Part shown: piece by piece, positions 7,076-15,126 of the stretch
How the letters are laid out: every line of letters starts with the position of its first letter
Numbering within the stretch: the stretch's first letter is position 1
Assembly (NCBI RefSeq): GCF_015356865.1
Contig: NZ_JAAFZA010000100.1
Location: forward strand, 1 to 35,582
Direction: 5' to 3'
DNA from: Catenulispora pinisilvae
GTDB taxonomy: Bacteria > Actinomycetota > Actinomycetes > Streptomycetales > Catenulisporaceae
Length of the DNA: 35,582 nucleotides
Notes under the pieces: generated by a model
Database searches by the model: none
Told to the model about the DNA's origin: nothing
Seen by the model: the letters and a program-made list of their open reading frames with translations, nothing else
Made by a program: the position numbers and the translations under genes

Positions 7076-8025
7076 GGCTCTCCGCCCCGGCCCGCGGGCT
7101 GAAGGCGTACGTCCGGCACGAGGTGAACGTCAGCGTCCACGGCGCCGACGGCCTGCGCTTGAAGGAGCGCTACGCCGACCCGCCCGGCGATCCGGGGCTG
7201 TTCGGCCCGGACTCGGTGACCTGGCGGGTGCACTCGGACTCCCCGGGCATGCTGATGGGCGGCTTCGCCTCCCTTATGCTCCAGTCGCTGCACCCGCTGG
7301 CGATGGCCGGGGTCGACCAGCACTCCGACTTCCGGACCGACGCGCTCACCCGGCTCAACCGGACCGCCGCCTACGTGGTCACGACGACGTACGGGTCCCG
7401 GCAGGTCGCCGAGGCGGCGGTGGCGTATGTGCGCGACCGGATCCACCCGCACATCCACGGCACGGCCCCCGACGGCCGCCCCTACCGCGCCGGCGACCCG
7501 CACCTGCTGACCTGGGTGCACGTCGCGGAATGCCGTTGCTTCCTGGCCGGTTACGAACGCTTCGGCGCCCCGCCGCTGACCGCCTCGGAACGCGACCGCT
7601 ACTTCCGCGAGGTGGCGGTCCCGGCGCGGCTGCTCGGCGCGCGGGACGTGCCGGAGTCGGCGTCCGAGGTCGCGCAGTACCTGCGCGACATGCAGCCCGA
7701 ACTCCAGGCGACCGAGGCGGCGATCGAGGGGATCCACTTCATCCGGAACTTCGGCGCCAACCCGCGCGAGCGCGCGGCGGTCCGGGTCGTGATGAACGGC
7801 GCCGCCGCACTGCTGCCGGGCTGGGCCCGGGACCCGCTGCGCCTGGGCCGCTCCGACGCCGTCCGGCTGCTGCTCGACCGGCCGCTGGCACAGGCCGCGG
7901 GACGTACTCTGCGCTGGGCGATGCAGCCCTCGGAGATCGTCGGCATGGCCTACGCCCGGATGGGGCTCACGCCGCCCGCGCCGCACAGCGACTGGCGGGT
8001 GCACGCTGAGGCGTCCAACTTCTAG
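7066..8025 (+). CDS. DUF2236 (MpaB/latex-clearing-type oxygenase family) protein
   Basis: This 319-aa protein fits the DUF2236 family, which includes heme-b oxygenases such as latex clearing protein and the fungal MpaB enzyme. Family-like stretches are GGFASLMLQSLHPLAMAGVDQHSDF near 60-85, RLNRTAAYVVTTTYG, the HIHGTAPDGRPYRAGDPHLLTWVHVAE block near 130-155, and FLAGYERFG. Conserved histidines in these blocks are candidate heme ligands, by family knowledge only. The ATG at 7066 is preferred to the TTG at 7063. No clear ribosome site precedes it. It is divergent from the PPOX gene and shares its promoter region with a KstR-like box, which suggests co-regulation with lipid catabolism. The substrate is unknown. 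Confidence 0.82.
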   Translation: MTARLSAPARGLKAYVRHEVNVSVHGADGLRLKERYADPPGDPGLFGPDSVTWRVHSDSPGMLMGGFASLMLQSLHPLAMAGVDQHSDFRTDALTRLNRTAAYVVTTTYGSRQVAEAAVAYVRDRIHPHIHGTAPDGRPYRAGDPHLLTWVHVAECRCFLAGYERFGAPPLTASERDRYFREVAVPARLLGARDVPESASEVAQYLRDMQPELQATEAAIEGIHFIRNFGANPRERAAVRVVMNGAAALLPGWARDPLRLGRSDAVRLLLDRPLAQAAGRTLRWAMQPSEIVGMAYARMGLTPPAPHSDWRVHAEASNF

Positions 8026-8224
8026 CCCGACCCTCGTGCCGGCGGCGCAGCAGCTCAGCAGCCTGAAAGCCGGGCAACCCAGCATCCCGACTGTCCGCCG
8101 GCCCAACACCAGCCCCAACCCTCGACCAACAGCGGCGATGATTCCGGCTTGATCGCAGCCGCCTGCTTGCGTCCCTAGCGTCCCTTGCATTGCTTGCGGA
8201 AAGACGCGGACCGCCTTCAGCCCT

Positions 8225-9112
8225 TCACGCTGAGGGCGGCTCCGCGGAGAACGCCTTCCAGGCATCCGCCACGACGGCCAACTCCCGCCACGCCTTCTCC
8301 GGCCGCTCCAGCTCCGCCGGATTCCCGTGGTACGGATCCAGCACCACGACCTCCGAGCCCAGCGTCCGCAGCCGGTCCAGGTCGTCGAGCACCTGCTCCA
8401 GCGTGCCGATACCGGCCTGGCGCTCCGGATCGGTGACCGGTTCGGCCGTCAGCCGCAGCCTGATCCGCGGCGCCAGCGTCGGGACCGCGCGGCCGGCCTC
8501 GTCGGCGAAGGCCTTCAGCCGGCCCACCGCGTCCTGGATCCAGTCCATGGTGAAGCCCAGCGGGTGCCAGCCCTGCCCGGCCACCACGGCCCGCCGGATG
8601 CCCGCGTCGCTGTTGCCGCCGATCCACACCGGCGGTCCGGGCAGCTCCTCCGGGGCCAGCGCGGGCGCCACGCCCTCGACGCCGCCGCCCCAGATCTGGT
8701 GCATCTCGTCCAGGTGCTCGTCGGTCAGGGTGCCACGGCGCTTGAACGGCACGCCCAGCGCCTTGAACTCCTGCTGGGCCCAGCCGACCCCGACGCCGAG
8801 CACGAACCGGCCGCCGGAGAGCCGGTGCAGGCTCGCCGCCATCTGCGCGGTCAGGGCCGGCTGCCGGTAGGGCATGATCAGGACCGTGGTGCCCAGCCGG
8901 ATGTTCTCGGTGCGGCCGGCCAGCCAGGCCAGGGTGGTGAACGGGTCGTGGAACGGGCCCGGATAGACGCGGCCCACGTCCTCGGTGACCAGCACGTGGT
9001 CGGACATCATCAGCAGGTCGAAGCCCAGGCCCTCGGCGACGTGCGCCCAGCGTTCCAGGACCGCCACCGACGTGGCCGGACCGAAGTTCGGGACGTTGAC
9101 CCCCAGCCGCAC
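8225..9112 (-). CDS. LLM-class F420-dependent oxidoreductase
   Basis: This 295-aa luciferase-like monooxygenase-fold protein starts MRLGVNVPNFGPATS and contains GLGFDLLMMSDHVLV (about 31-45), LAWLAGRTENIRLGTTVLIMPYRQP, LSGGRFVLGVGVGWAQQEFKALGVPF and PPVWIGGNSDAGIRRA. Together these define the F420-dependent TIM-barrel family (TIGR03619-like). Such enzymes take a hydride from F420H2 or pass one to F420 on diverse substrates, including lipids and steroids. The substrate cannot be named. It is a single gene. The 199 nt between it and the DUF2236 gene (8026-8224) hold no feature I could recognise. Confidence 0.88.
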   Translation of the reverse strand: MRLGVNVPNFGPATSVAVLERWAHVAEGLGFDLLMMSDHVLVTEDVGRVYPGPFHDPFTTLAWLAGRTENIRLGTTVLIMPYRQPALTAQMAASLHRLSGGRFVLGVGVGWAQQEFKALGVPFKRRGTLTDEHLDEMHQIWGGGVEGVAPALAPEELPGPPVWIGGNSDAGIRRAVVAGQGWHPLGFTMDWIQDAVGRLKAFADEAGRAVPTLAPRIRLRLTAEPVTDPERQAGIGTLEQVLDDLDRLRTLGSEVVVLDPYHGNPAELERPEKAWRELAVVADAWKAFSAEPPSA

Positions 9113-9235
9113 GGGCCTGTTCCTTCCGCTCGCCTCCGGTCCGCTCCGGACCAGATATGCAAACTACCGCGCCGGCGGCGTCTGTTCCCCACGCCTGTTC
9201 CCGCGACCGTTCCCCACACCGGGTTCAGGCCGGGC

Positions 9236-10867
9236 TCAGGCCGTCGGAATCTCCGGCAGTTCCCCGTCCTCGGCGGTCAGCGGCCGGGCCGCCAGCTTGC
9301 GGTCGTCGCTGGTCAGGCAGCGTCCGGAGGCCAGATCGAACTGCCAGCCGTGCATCGAGCAGGTCAGCACGCCGTCCGCGACCGTCCCGAACCGCGTCAG
9401 GTCGGCCTTCAGGTGCGGGCAGTGCCGCTGCACCGCGTAGCCCTCGGCCTTCGCCAGGTCGGTGACGTCGCTGGACTCGGCGTAGTAACCCTCGACGTAC
9501 GTCATGTGCTCTTCGGACAGCGACTTGAAGAACGTGTAGATGTACTCGTTGTAAGGGCCCTTGCGTGAGGCCTGGAACCGGCAGGACAAGAACAGCTCGT
9601 TCACCCAGTCCGGGGTCCGGTTCCGCACCAGCTCCTCGATCAGCGGCCGGTCGGTGCGGAACCTGTAGCGGCACTCCGCCTCCCCGTCCCACTCTCCGAC
9701 GGTGCGGGTCAGGAAGTCGAAGACGATCTGGTCGTCGACCTCGCCGGTGGCGGGGTCGGCAGTCTCCAGCAGGATCCGGCCGTTCAGCCCGGCGCAGGTG
9801 TGGTCGGCCCAGGCCAGGAGCGGCTCGACCCACTGCTTGAGCTGGCCGACCAGGTCCGACTTGTCCTGCGGCAGGCCCGCGTGCATCGCCTCGATCTGCG
9901 GCTGGGCGCGCTTCTGGTAGTTCGTCAGGTAGGTGCGCCGGTCGCCGTAAATCTCGTCGATCTGCGACTGCGGGACCTGCTCGATCTCGCACTTGCCGTC
10001 CGGGCCGAGCACCACGGTCGTGCCGGGGATGAACAGGTGGCCGTTGTCATGGCCCTGTTCGCGCATGAACTCCAGGAACGCCAACTGGCTCGGGAAGACG
10101 TTCGTCGGGTCGTCGTCGAAGTCGTTGATGGCGAACAGGCCGTCGCGCTCGTCCAGGAAGCATGGCGGACCGGCGAAGGGGAACACCTGCTTGGCATCGT
10201 ACTGGTCGACGTAGCGCAGGGCGCGGGCCATGCCGTTCTCCCGCTTGCGCCGGCCGACCGTGGCCTTCATCCGCTCCGGGAAGTCGTAGACCATCGGGTA
10301 CCAGATGGCACCGGAGTACTGAAGGAAGTGCGCGTCGTACGGACCGCTGTGCCCATTGTCGCCAGAGGCGAACCCGGCGACCGCGCCGTCATCGACCGGC
10401 CGGGCGTCGTTCTGGTTGAAGATGCGCACCTCGCCGTCGTCGATCGCGATGCCGCTGTCGCCCAGCGGGCCGTCGGTCGGGGTGATCAGCGCGTCGATGA
10501 GGATCCGCAACCCGCCCGGGAGCTCGGTGACCTCGCGGTTGCGGGTCTGCACGAAGTTCCGGAAGCCCAGCTTCTCCAACTCGTCCCGCAGGTCCAGGAC
10601 CTGGTAGTCGGGCAGCAGGACCGTGGTGTCCTTGGACATGTTCTCGGCGAGCCAGCGCGGGTCGTAGTGGTCGTGGTGCAGGTGCGAGACGAACAGGTAC
10701 TCGGCGTCTCGGATCCCCGCCGGGTCGGCCTGCGCCCCGAAGGCTGAGTTGTCCGGGAAGGGGAACCACGACGCGAAGTACGCCGGGGTGAACCACGGGT
10801 CACAGACGATCCGGCCGGCGGCAGTCTCCACCAGCATCCCGGCATGACCAATCGACGTGATGCGCAT
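9236..10867 (-). CDS. Metallo-beta-lactamase-fold / Rieske [2Fe-2S] fusion protein
   Basis: This 543-aa protein has an N-terminal metallo-beta-lactamase (UlaG/RomA-like) domain with HxHxDH at H62-H67 (SHLHHDHYD), then a middle region with TPDWVNELFLSCRFQA-type sequence. At the C-terminus is a Rieske domain with C483-P-H485 and C503-S-M-H506, the exact CxH-x17-CxxH spacing. The pairing of these two domains recalls CMP-N-acetylneuraminate hydroxylase, where the Rieske domain comes first; here the order is reversed. No sialic-acid genes are nearby, so the substrate is open. I chose the ATG at 10867 because the metallo-beta-lactamase domain begins at MRITSIGHAGM. The frame runs open for another 1.1 kb upstream, but this is the antisense of the LLM gene. 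TACGTT, 6 nt before the ATG, may be a leaderless -10. Confidence 0.85.
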   Translation of the reverse strand: MRITSIGHAGMLVETAAGRIVCDPWFTPAYFASWFPFPDNSAFGAQADPAGIRDAEYLFVSHLHHDHYDPRWLAENMSKDTTVLLPDYQVLDLRDELEKLGFRNFVQTRNREVTELPGGLRILIDALITPTDGPLGDSGIAIDDGEVRIFNQNDARPVDDGAVAGFASGDNGHSGPYDAHFLQYSGAIWYPMVYDFPERMKATVGRRKRENGMARALRYVDQYDAKQVFPFAGPPCFLDERDGLFAINDFDDDPTNVFPSQLAFLEFMREQGHDNGHLFIPGTTVVLGPDGKCEIEQVPQSQIDEIYGDRRTYLTNYQKRAQPQIEAMHAGLPQDKSDLVGQLKQWVEPLLAWADHTCAGLNGRILLETADPATGEVDDQIVFDFLTRTVGEWDGEAECRYRFRTDRPLIEELVRNRTPDWVNELFLSCRFQASRKGPYNEYIYTFFKSLSEEHMTYVEGYYAESSDVTDLAKAEGYAVQRHCPHLKADLTRFGTVADGVLTCSMHGWQFDLASGRCLTSDDRKLAARPLTAEDGELPEIPTA

Positions 10868-10960
10868 CGATCCAACGTATCGCACCGCGAGACCCCCGAA
10901 CGGTACTCTGCACCCGGGGCGGATCATAGGCGGACGCCTCCGAGGGCGAGCCAGGGGGCA

Positions 10961-12037
10961 GTGAGTCAAGTGATCGTGGACGGGGTTCTGCTCGGCAACC
11001 GGACGGACAGCGACCCGGCGCTGACCGTACGGCTGGCCGTCCTCGCCGACGAGCTCGGCTACCGGGAGATCTGGCTGGGGGAGTCGACCGGCCACGACGC
11101 CTTCGCGCTGGCCGTGGCGGTCGCCGCGGCCGCCGGCGACCTGCCGGGGGCGTGCGCCGACGCCGAGGCGGCCGGCCGGCCCCCGGGCGCGGGCCCGGCC
11201 ACCGCCGACGAGATCCGCCGCGCGACCCCGGAGCCGAGGAACCGGGCCGCGCTCACTCTCGGCCCGCTCCCGGCGCTCGTCAGGGACCCGGTCACGGCGG
11301 CCCGCGGGGCCGCCAGCGTGGCCGCTCTCACCGGACGCGACATCGGCCTGGCCCTGACCGCCTCGACCGGCCTGGTGGTCGTGGACTGGCACGGCCGGCC
11401 GCGCACCGATCCGGCCACCGCGCTGGCCGAGACTTTGACCGTGCTCGGCCCGCTGACCCGCAACGAGCCGATCAGCTTCCAGGGCGTCTCGGTCCGCTCC
11501 CGCGGCTTCCGGGCGCGGCTGGAGCCCTCCGAGGCCTCGCTCACCGTGCTCGCCTTCGGGCTGGAGGCCAGCGAGGTCGCCGTCGGGCGGGCCGACCGGG
11601 TGGCCGTACCGCTGGCCACCGTCGAGCACGCCGCGCGGATCAAGGCCCGGCTGGCCCTGACCGCCGACCGGCTGCACCGCTCCGTGCCCCGGTTGGCCGT
11701 CTTCCTGCCGACCGTGGTCGATCCCGACCAGCAGGCGCTGGACTGGATCCGGCGCTCGCTGCTGCCCTACCTGGACGCCGACGGCTTCGGCCGGATGTTC
11801 GCCGAGGCCGGGCACGGTGAGCTGGTCGACCTGGCCCGCGGCGGGGCGCACGAGCGCTCGCTGCTGGCCGCCATGCCCGAGGACGTGCTGCGCTCCATCG
11901 CGGCCTTCGGGGACCTCAACCAGGTCTGCTCGGCCTTCGAGGACTACCGACAGGCCGGGGTGGACGAGATCGTGATGCTGCCGGAGAACCACGAACCGGG
12001 TGTGATCGAGCACACCATCCGGGCACTAGCGAAGTAG
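10961..12037 (+). CDS. LLM-class F420-dependent oxidoreductase, divergent member
   Basis: This 358-aa protein has the start of a luciferase-like TIM barrel (VRLAVLADELGYREIWLGES) and ends with an LLM-like tail (LNQVCSAFEDYRQAGVDEIVMLPENHE). The centre is less typical: an Ala/Gly/Pro-rich stretch (GACADAEAAGRPPGAGP) sits near residues 60-80. It may bind F420 or a flavin; the reaction is unknown. The GTG at 10961 has AGGGGG a few nt upstream. Another GTG nine bases later is possible. The gene diverges from the metallo-beta-lactamase/Rieske gene and lies 77 nt before the carboxylase gene, separated from it by a leader hairpin. Confidence 0.78.
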   Translation: MSQVIVDGVLLGNRTDSDPALTVRLAVLADELGYREIWLGESTGHDAFALAVAVAAAAGDLPGACADAEAAGRPPGAGPATADEIRRATPEPRNRAALTLGPLPALVRDPVTAARGAASVAALTGRDIGLALTASTGLVVVDWHGRPRTDPATALAETLTVLGPLTRNEPISFQGVSVRSRGFRARLEPSEASLTVLAFGLEASEVAVGRADRVAVPLATVEHAARIKARLALTADRLHRSVPRLAVFLPTVVDPDQQALDWIRRSLLPYLDADGFGRMFAEAGHGELVDLARGGAHERSLLAAMPEDVLRSIAAFGDLNQVCSAFEDYRQAGVDEIVMLPENHEPGVIEHTIRALAK

Positions 12038-12054
12038 ACGCGCGCTGGCAGACT

Positions 12055-12105
12055 CTTTGTTGCGAGCGTGTCCTCGCGCGCACGCGAATATCCGCAACAA
12101 AGGAG
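12055..12105 (+). promoter_or_regulatory. Leader hairpin that masks the carboxylase ribosome-binding site
   Basis: CTTTGTTGCG (12055-12064) pairs perfectly with CGCAACAAAG (12093-12102). Inside the loop GCGTG (12066-12070) pairs with CACGC (12081-12085), which lengthens the stem. The 3' arm contains the first part of the ribosome-binding site AAAGGAG (12099-12105), 9 nt before the ATG at 12115. The RNA fold would hide the site. As DNA it could also be an operator with 10-bp arms. Confidence 0.5.
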
Positions 12106-12114
12106 TTGCCCCAT

Positions 12115-13671
12115 ATGACGGAACCAGGCGTGCCACCGCACACCCTTCCGCAGCACGACCTGCCCGAGCTGACCGCGGAGATCCTGCGCGGCGGGGCGGA
12201 GAAGTACCATGCGGCGAACGAGAAGAAGGGCAAGCTGTTCGCCCGCGAGCGGGTCGCGCTGCTGGTCGACGCGGGGTCGTTCGTCGAGGACGGCCGGTTC
12301 GCCAACGCCATGGCCGCCGACCTGCCCGCCGACGGCGTGGTCACCGGCACCGCCCGGATCGCCGGCCGCCCGGTTTGCCTGATGGCCAACGACTCGACCG
12401 TGAAGGCCGGTTCCTGGGGCGCGCGGACCGTCGAGAAGATCATCCGGATCATCGAGACCGCCTACCGCACCGGCGTGCCGATGGTCTATCTGGTGGACTC
12501 CGCCGGCGCCCGCATCACCGACCAGGTGGACCTGTTCCCCGGCCGGCGCGGCGCGGGCAAGATCTTCCACACCCAGGTCCGGGCCTCCGGCTCGATCCCG
12601 CAGGTCTGCGCGCTGTTCGGGCCCTCGGCGGCTGGCGGGGCGTACATCCCGGCCTTCTGTGACGTCGTGGTGATGGTCGAGGGCAACGCCTCGATGTACC
12701 TGGGCAGCGACCGGATGGTCGAGATGGTCACCGGCGAGAAGACCACGCTGGAGGAGATGGGCGGCGCGCGGGTGCACTGCGCCGAATCCGGCGTCGGGCA
12801 CTTCCTGGTGAAGACCGAGCAGGACGCGCTGGAGACCGTCAAGCGCTACCTGTCCTACCTGCCTTCGAGCTGGCAGCAGGACGCGCCGGTCGCCGAGCCC
12901 GCCGACTCCCCGGCGAACATCGACCTGGCGGCCCTGGTCCCGGAGAGCGAGCGCCAGGCGTTCGACATGCGGCGCTTCATCAAGGGCCTGGTCGACGCCG
13001 ACTCCTTCTTCGAGATCCACGCTCTGTGGGCCCGCGAGCTGACCGTCGGATTCGCGCGCCTGGACGGCAAGCCGGTCGGCGTCATCGCCAACAACCCGAT
13101 GTTCAAGGGCGGCGTGCTCTTCGTCGACTCCGCCGACAAGGCCACCCGCTTCATCCAGCTCTGCGACGCGTTCAACGTGCCGCTGCTGTTCCTGTCGGAC
13201 GTCCCCGGTTTCATGGTCGGCACGGCGGTCGAGAAGCAGGGCATCATCCGGCACGGGGCGAAGATGATCACCGCGGTCTCCGAGGCCACGGTGCCGAAGA
13301 TCTGCGTCGTGGTCCGCAAGGCCTACGGCGCCGGCCTGTACGCCATGGCCGGCCCCGGCTTCGAACCGGACGCCACCATCGCGCTGCCCACCGCCAAGAT
13401 CGCGGTGATGGGCGCCGAGGCGGCGGTGAACGCCGTCTACGCGAACAAGATCGCGGCCATCGCCGACCCGGCCGAGCGCGACGCCTTCGTCGCCGACAAG
13501 CGCGCCGAGTACGAGACCGACATCGACTTCGTGCGCCTGGCCAGCGAACTGGTCGTCGACGACATCGTCGACCCGTCCGACCTGCGCTCCAGCCTGATCG
13601 CCCGCTACCGCGCGGCCGAGGGCAAGGACCGCTTCTTCTCCCGCCGCCGTCACGGCGTCACCCCCGTCTGA
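12115..13671 (+). CDS. Acyl-CoA carboxylase beta (carboxyltransferase) subunit
   Basis: This 518-aa protein is a biotin-dependent carboxyltransferase that moves CO2 from carboxybiotin to an acyl-CoA. Two crotonase-like halves are visible. The N-terminal half has KLFARERVALLVD, VYLVDSAGARITDQ and FGPSAAGGAYIPAFCD. The C-terminal half has GVIANNPMFKGGVLFVDSADKATRFIQLCDAF, FLSDVPGFMVGTAVEKQGIIRHGAKM and AYGAGLYAMAGPGFEPD. Length and motifs match the AccD1/AccD2/methylcrotonyl-CoA carboxylase group rather than acetyl-CoA carboxylase AccD. The ATG at 12115 is preferred over the upstream TTG because AAAGGAG lies 9 nt before it. The next gene, an acyl-CoA dehydrogenase, follows after 14 nt, as in catabolic operons for branched acids. 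No biotin carboxylase (alpha) subunit gene is present, so it must be encoded elsewhere. Specificity is not determined. Confidence 0.92.
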   Translation: MTEPGVPPHTLPQHDLPELTAEILRGGAEKYHAANEKKGKLFARERVALLVDAGSFVEDGRFANAMAADLPADGVVTGTARIAGRPVCLMANDSTVKAGSWGARTVEKIIRIIETAYRTGVPMVYLVDSAGARITDQVDLFPGRRGAGKIFHTQVRASGSIPQVCALFGPSAAGGAYIPAFCDVVVMVEGNASMYLGSDRMVEMVTGEKTTLEEMGGARVHCAESGVGHFLVKTEQDALETVKRYLSYLPSSWQQDAPVAEPADSPANIDLAALVPESERQAFDMRRFIKGLVDADSFFEIHALWARELTVGFARLDGKPVGVIANNPMFKGGVLFVDSADKATRFIQLCDAFNVPLLFLSDVPGFMVGTAVEKQGIIRHGAKMITAVSEATVPKICVVVRKAYGAGLYAMAGPGFEPDATIALPTAKIAVMGAEAAVNAVYANKIAAIADPAERDAFVADKRAEYETDIDFVRLASELVVDDIVDPSDLRSSLIARYRAAEGKDRFFSRRRHGVTPV

Positions 13672-13685
13672 GCGGAGGAACTCCC

Positions 13686-14843
13686 ATGGATCACCGTCTG
13701 AGTGAAGAGTACGAAGCCCTGCGCGCCACCGTCGAGGAGTTCGCCCACGACGTCGTCGCCCCCAAAATAGGCGCCTTCTACGAGCGCGAAGAGTTCCCCT
13801 ACGAGATCGTGGCCCAAATGGGCCGCATGGGCCTGTTCGGACTCCCCTTCCCCGAGGAGTACGGCGGCATGGGCGGCGACTACTTCGCCCTGTGCCTGGC
13901 CCTGGAGGAACTGGCGCGCGTCGACAGCTCGGTCGCCATCACCCTCGAAGCCGGCGTGTCCCTCGGCGCGATGCCGATCCACCGCTTCGGCACCGAGGAG
14001 CAGAAGCAGCAGTGGCTCCCCAAGCTCTGCAGCGGCGAAATGCTCGGCGCCTTCGGCCTCACCGAACCCGGCGGCGGCAGCGACGCCGGCGCCACCCGCA
14101 CCACCGCGGTCCTAGCGGGCGACGAGTGGGTGATCAACGGCACGAAGTGCTTCATCACCAACTCGGGCACGGACATCACAGGCCTGATCACCGTAACCGC
14201 CGTCACCGGAAGCAAGCCCGACGGCCGCAAAGAGATCAGCAGCATCATCGTCCCCGCCGGCACCCCGGGCCTGACCGTGGCCCCGAAGTACAGCAAAGTC
14301 GGCTGGAACGCCTCCGACACCCGCGAACTCTCCTTCGTAGACGTCCGAGTCCCCGCCGCAAACCTCCTCGGCGAACGCGGCCGCGGCTACGCCAACTTCC
14401 TCCGCACCCTGGACGAAGGCCGCATCGCCATCGCAGCCCTGTCCACAGGCCTATCCCAAGGCTGCGTCGACGAATCGGTGAAGTACGCCCACGACCGCCA
14501 AGCCTTCGGCCACCCGATCGGCGCCAACCAGGCAATCCAATTCAAACTGGCCGACATGCGCCTCCGCGCCCACACCTCCCGCCTCGCCTACTACGACGCG
14601 GCCAGCCGCATGCTCACCGGCGAACCCTTCAAGGCCGAGGCAGCCATGGCAAAGCTCTACTGCTCAGAGGCAGCCGTCACCAACGCCCGCGAAGCCACCC
14701 AAATCCACGGCGGCTACGGCTTCATGAACGAGTTCCCAGTGGCACGCATGTGGCGCGACTCGAAGATCCTGGAGATCGGCGAGGGGACGAGCGAGGTGCA
14801 GCGGATGCTCATCGCTCGGGACATGGGGTTGCCCGAGGCGTGA
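13686..14843 (+). CDS. Acyl-CoA dehydrogenase (short/branched-chain type)
   Basis: This 385-aa FAD enzyme is complete, unlike the split pair at 3.4-5.7 kb. AFGLTEPGGGSDAGATRTTA, WVINGTKCFITNSGTD, RQAFGHPIGANQAIQFKLADM and QIHGGYGFMNEFPVARMWRD are visible. E366 in EIGEGTSEVQR is at the usual catalytic base position of short/medium-chain dehydrogenases, so it can act as a homotetramer. GGAGGA lies upstream of the ATG. The gene follows the carboxylase by 14 nt and is surely co-transcribed with it. A branched-chain acyl-CoA (amino-acid or isoprenoid origin) is the likely substrate class, inferred from the carboxylase partner. Confidence 0.92.
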   Translation: MDHRLSEEYEALRATVEEFAHDVVAPKIGAFYEREEFPYEIVAQMGRMGLFGLPFPEEYGGMGGDYFALCLALEELARVDSSVAITLEAGVSLGAMPIHRFGTEEQKQQWLPKLCSGEMLGAFGLTEPGGGSDAGATRTTAVLAGDEWVINGTKCFITNSGTDITGLITVTAVTGSKPDGRKEISSIIVPAGTPGLTVAPKYSKVGWNASDTRELSFVDVRVPAANLLGERGRGYANFLRTLDEGRIAIAALSTGLSQGCVDESVKYAHDRQAFGHPIGANQAIQFKLADMRLRAHTSRLAYYDAASRMLTGEPFKAEAAMAKLYCSEAAVTNAREATQIHGGYGFMNEFPVARMWRDSKILEIGEGTSEVQRMLIARDMGLPEA

Positions 14844-14847
14844 TCAT

Positions 14848-14935
14848 AAAGGCCCGCTCAGGGGCGGTCTTCGAGGGTTGCTGATTCGGTCGGCAACTGC
14901 TCGGGACCGCCTCTGGCGGTGTCAGGCGGCCTTTT
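14848..14935. terminator. Branched bidirectional terminator-like structure
   Basis: AAAGGCC (14848-14854) can pair with GGCCTTT (14928-14934). Inside lies a long imperfect stem: GGGGCGGTC with GACCGCCTC (14861-14869/14905-14913), CGAG with CTCG (14872-14875/14900-14903), and GTTGC with GCAAC (14877-14881/14893-14897). A short T-run follows on the plus strand and an A-run precedes. It sits between the dehydrogenase stop and the convergent integrase remnant. Confidence 0.55.
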
Positions 14936-15110
14936 GTTCCATGCCTGTTGGATCAGGGGGAAATATCTTGAAGCCCGTCGGCTCGGCGTTAACGGTCTCA
15001 CGCGCGTAGTCGAGCGCACCGGGCATCAGTCGGGCGTAGTACCTGGACGTCGTCGTGATCGAGCCGTGGTCGAAGATCTCCGCGAGGGCCATCAGCAGCA
15101 CGCCCTCTCT
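14922..15110 (-). pseudogene. C-terminal remnant of a tyrosine recombinase (integrase)
   Basis: About 62 codons read REGVLLMALAEIFDHGSI, then TTTSRYYARLMPGALDYAR, and end at a natural TGA. This matches the end of phage or plasmid integrases, where a conserved His (here in FDHGSITTT) precedes the tyrosine nucleophile (here in SRYYARL). The catalytic domain upstream, with the first Arg and the HxxR box, is absent. The frame runs into unrelated sequence that overlaps the end of the STAND gene. It is therefore a truncated leftover that marks an old integration or deletion. Identification rests on pattern recognition of a short segment. Confidence 0.6.
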
Positions 15111-15126
15111 GGAGAGCTGTTCCGCT

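Noticed and set aside
10868-12013. Open reading frame extending upstream of the metallo-beta-lactamase/Rieske gene
   Set aside because: It is the antisense of the LLM oxidoreductase gene, is rich in Gln/Arg/Gly without domain features, and the real domain starts at 10867.
13026-13670. Frame that joins the carboxylase region to the following dehydrogenase as one ORF
   Set aside because: The upstream part is an out-of-frame reading of the carboxylase gene. The dehydrogenase has its own ATG at 13686 with a ribosome-binding site.
14851-14925. Possible tRNA gene next to the integrase remnant
   Set aside because: The fold is branched and contains TTCGAGG, but no anticodon arm, D-arm or CCA-type acceptor of the right size can be drawn.
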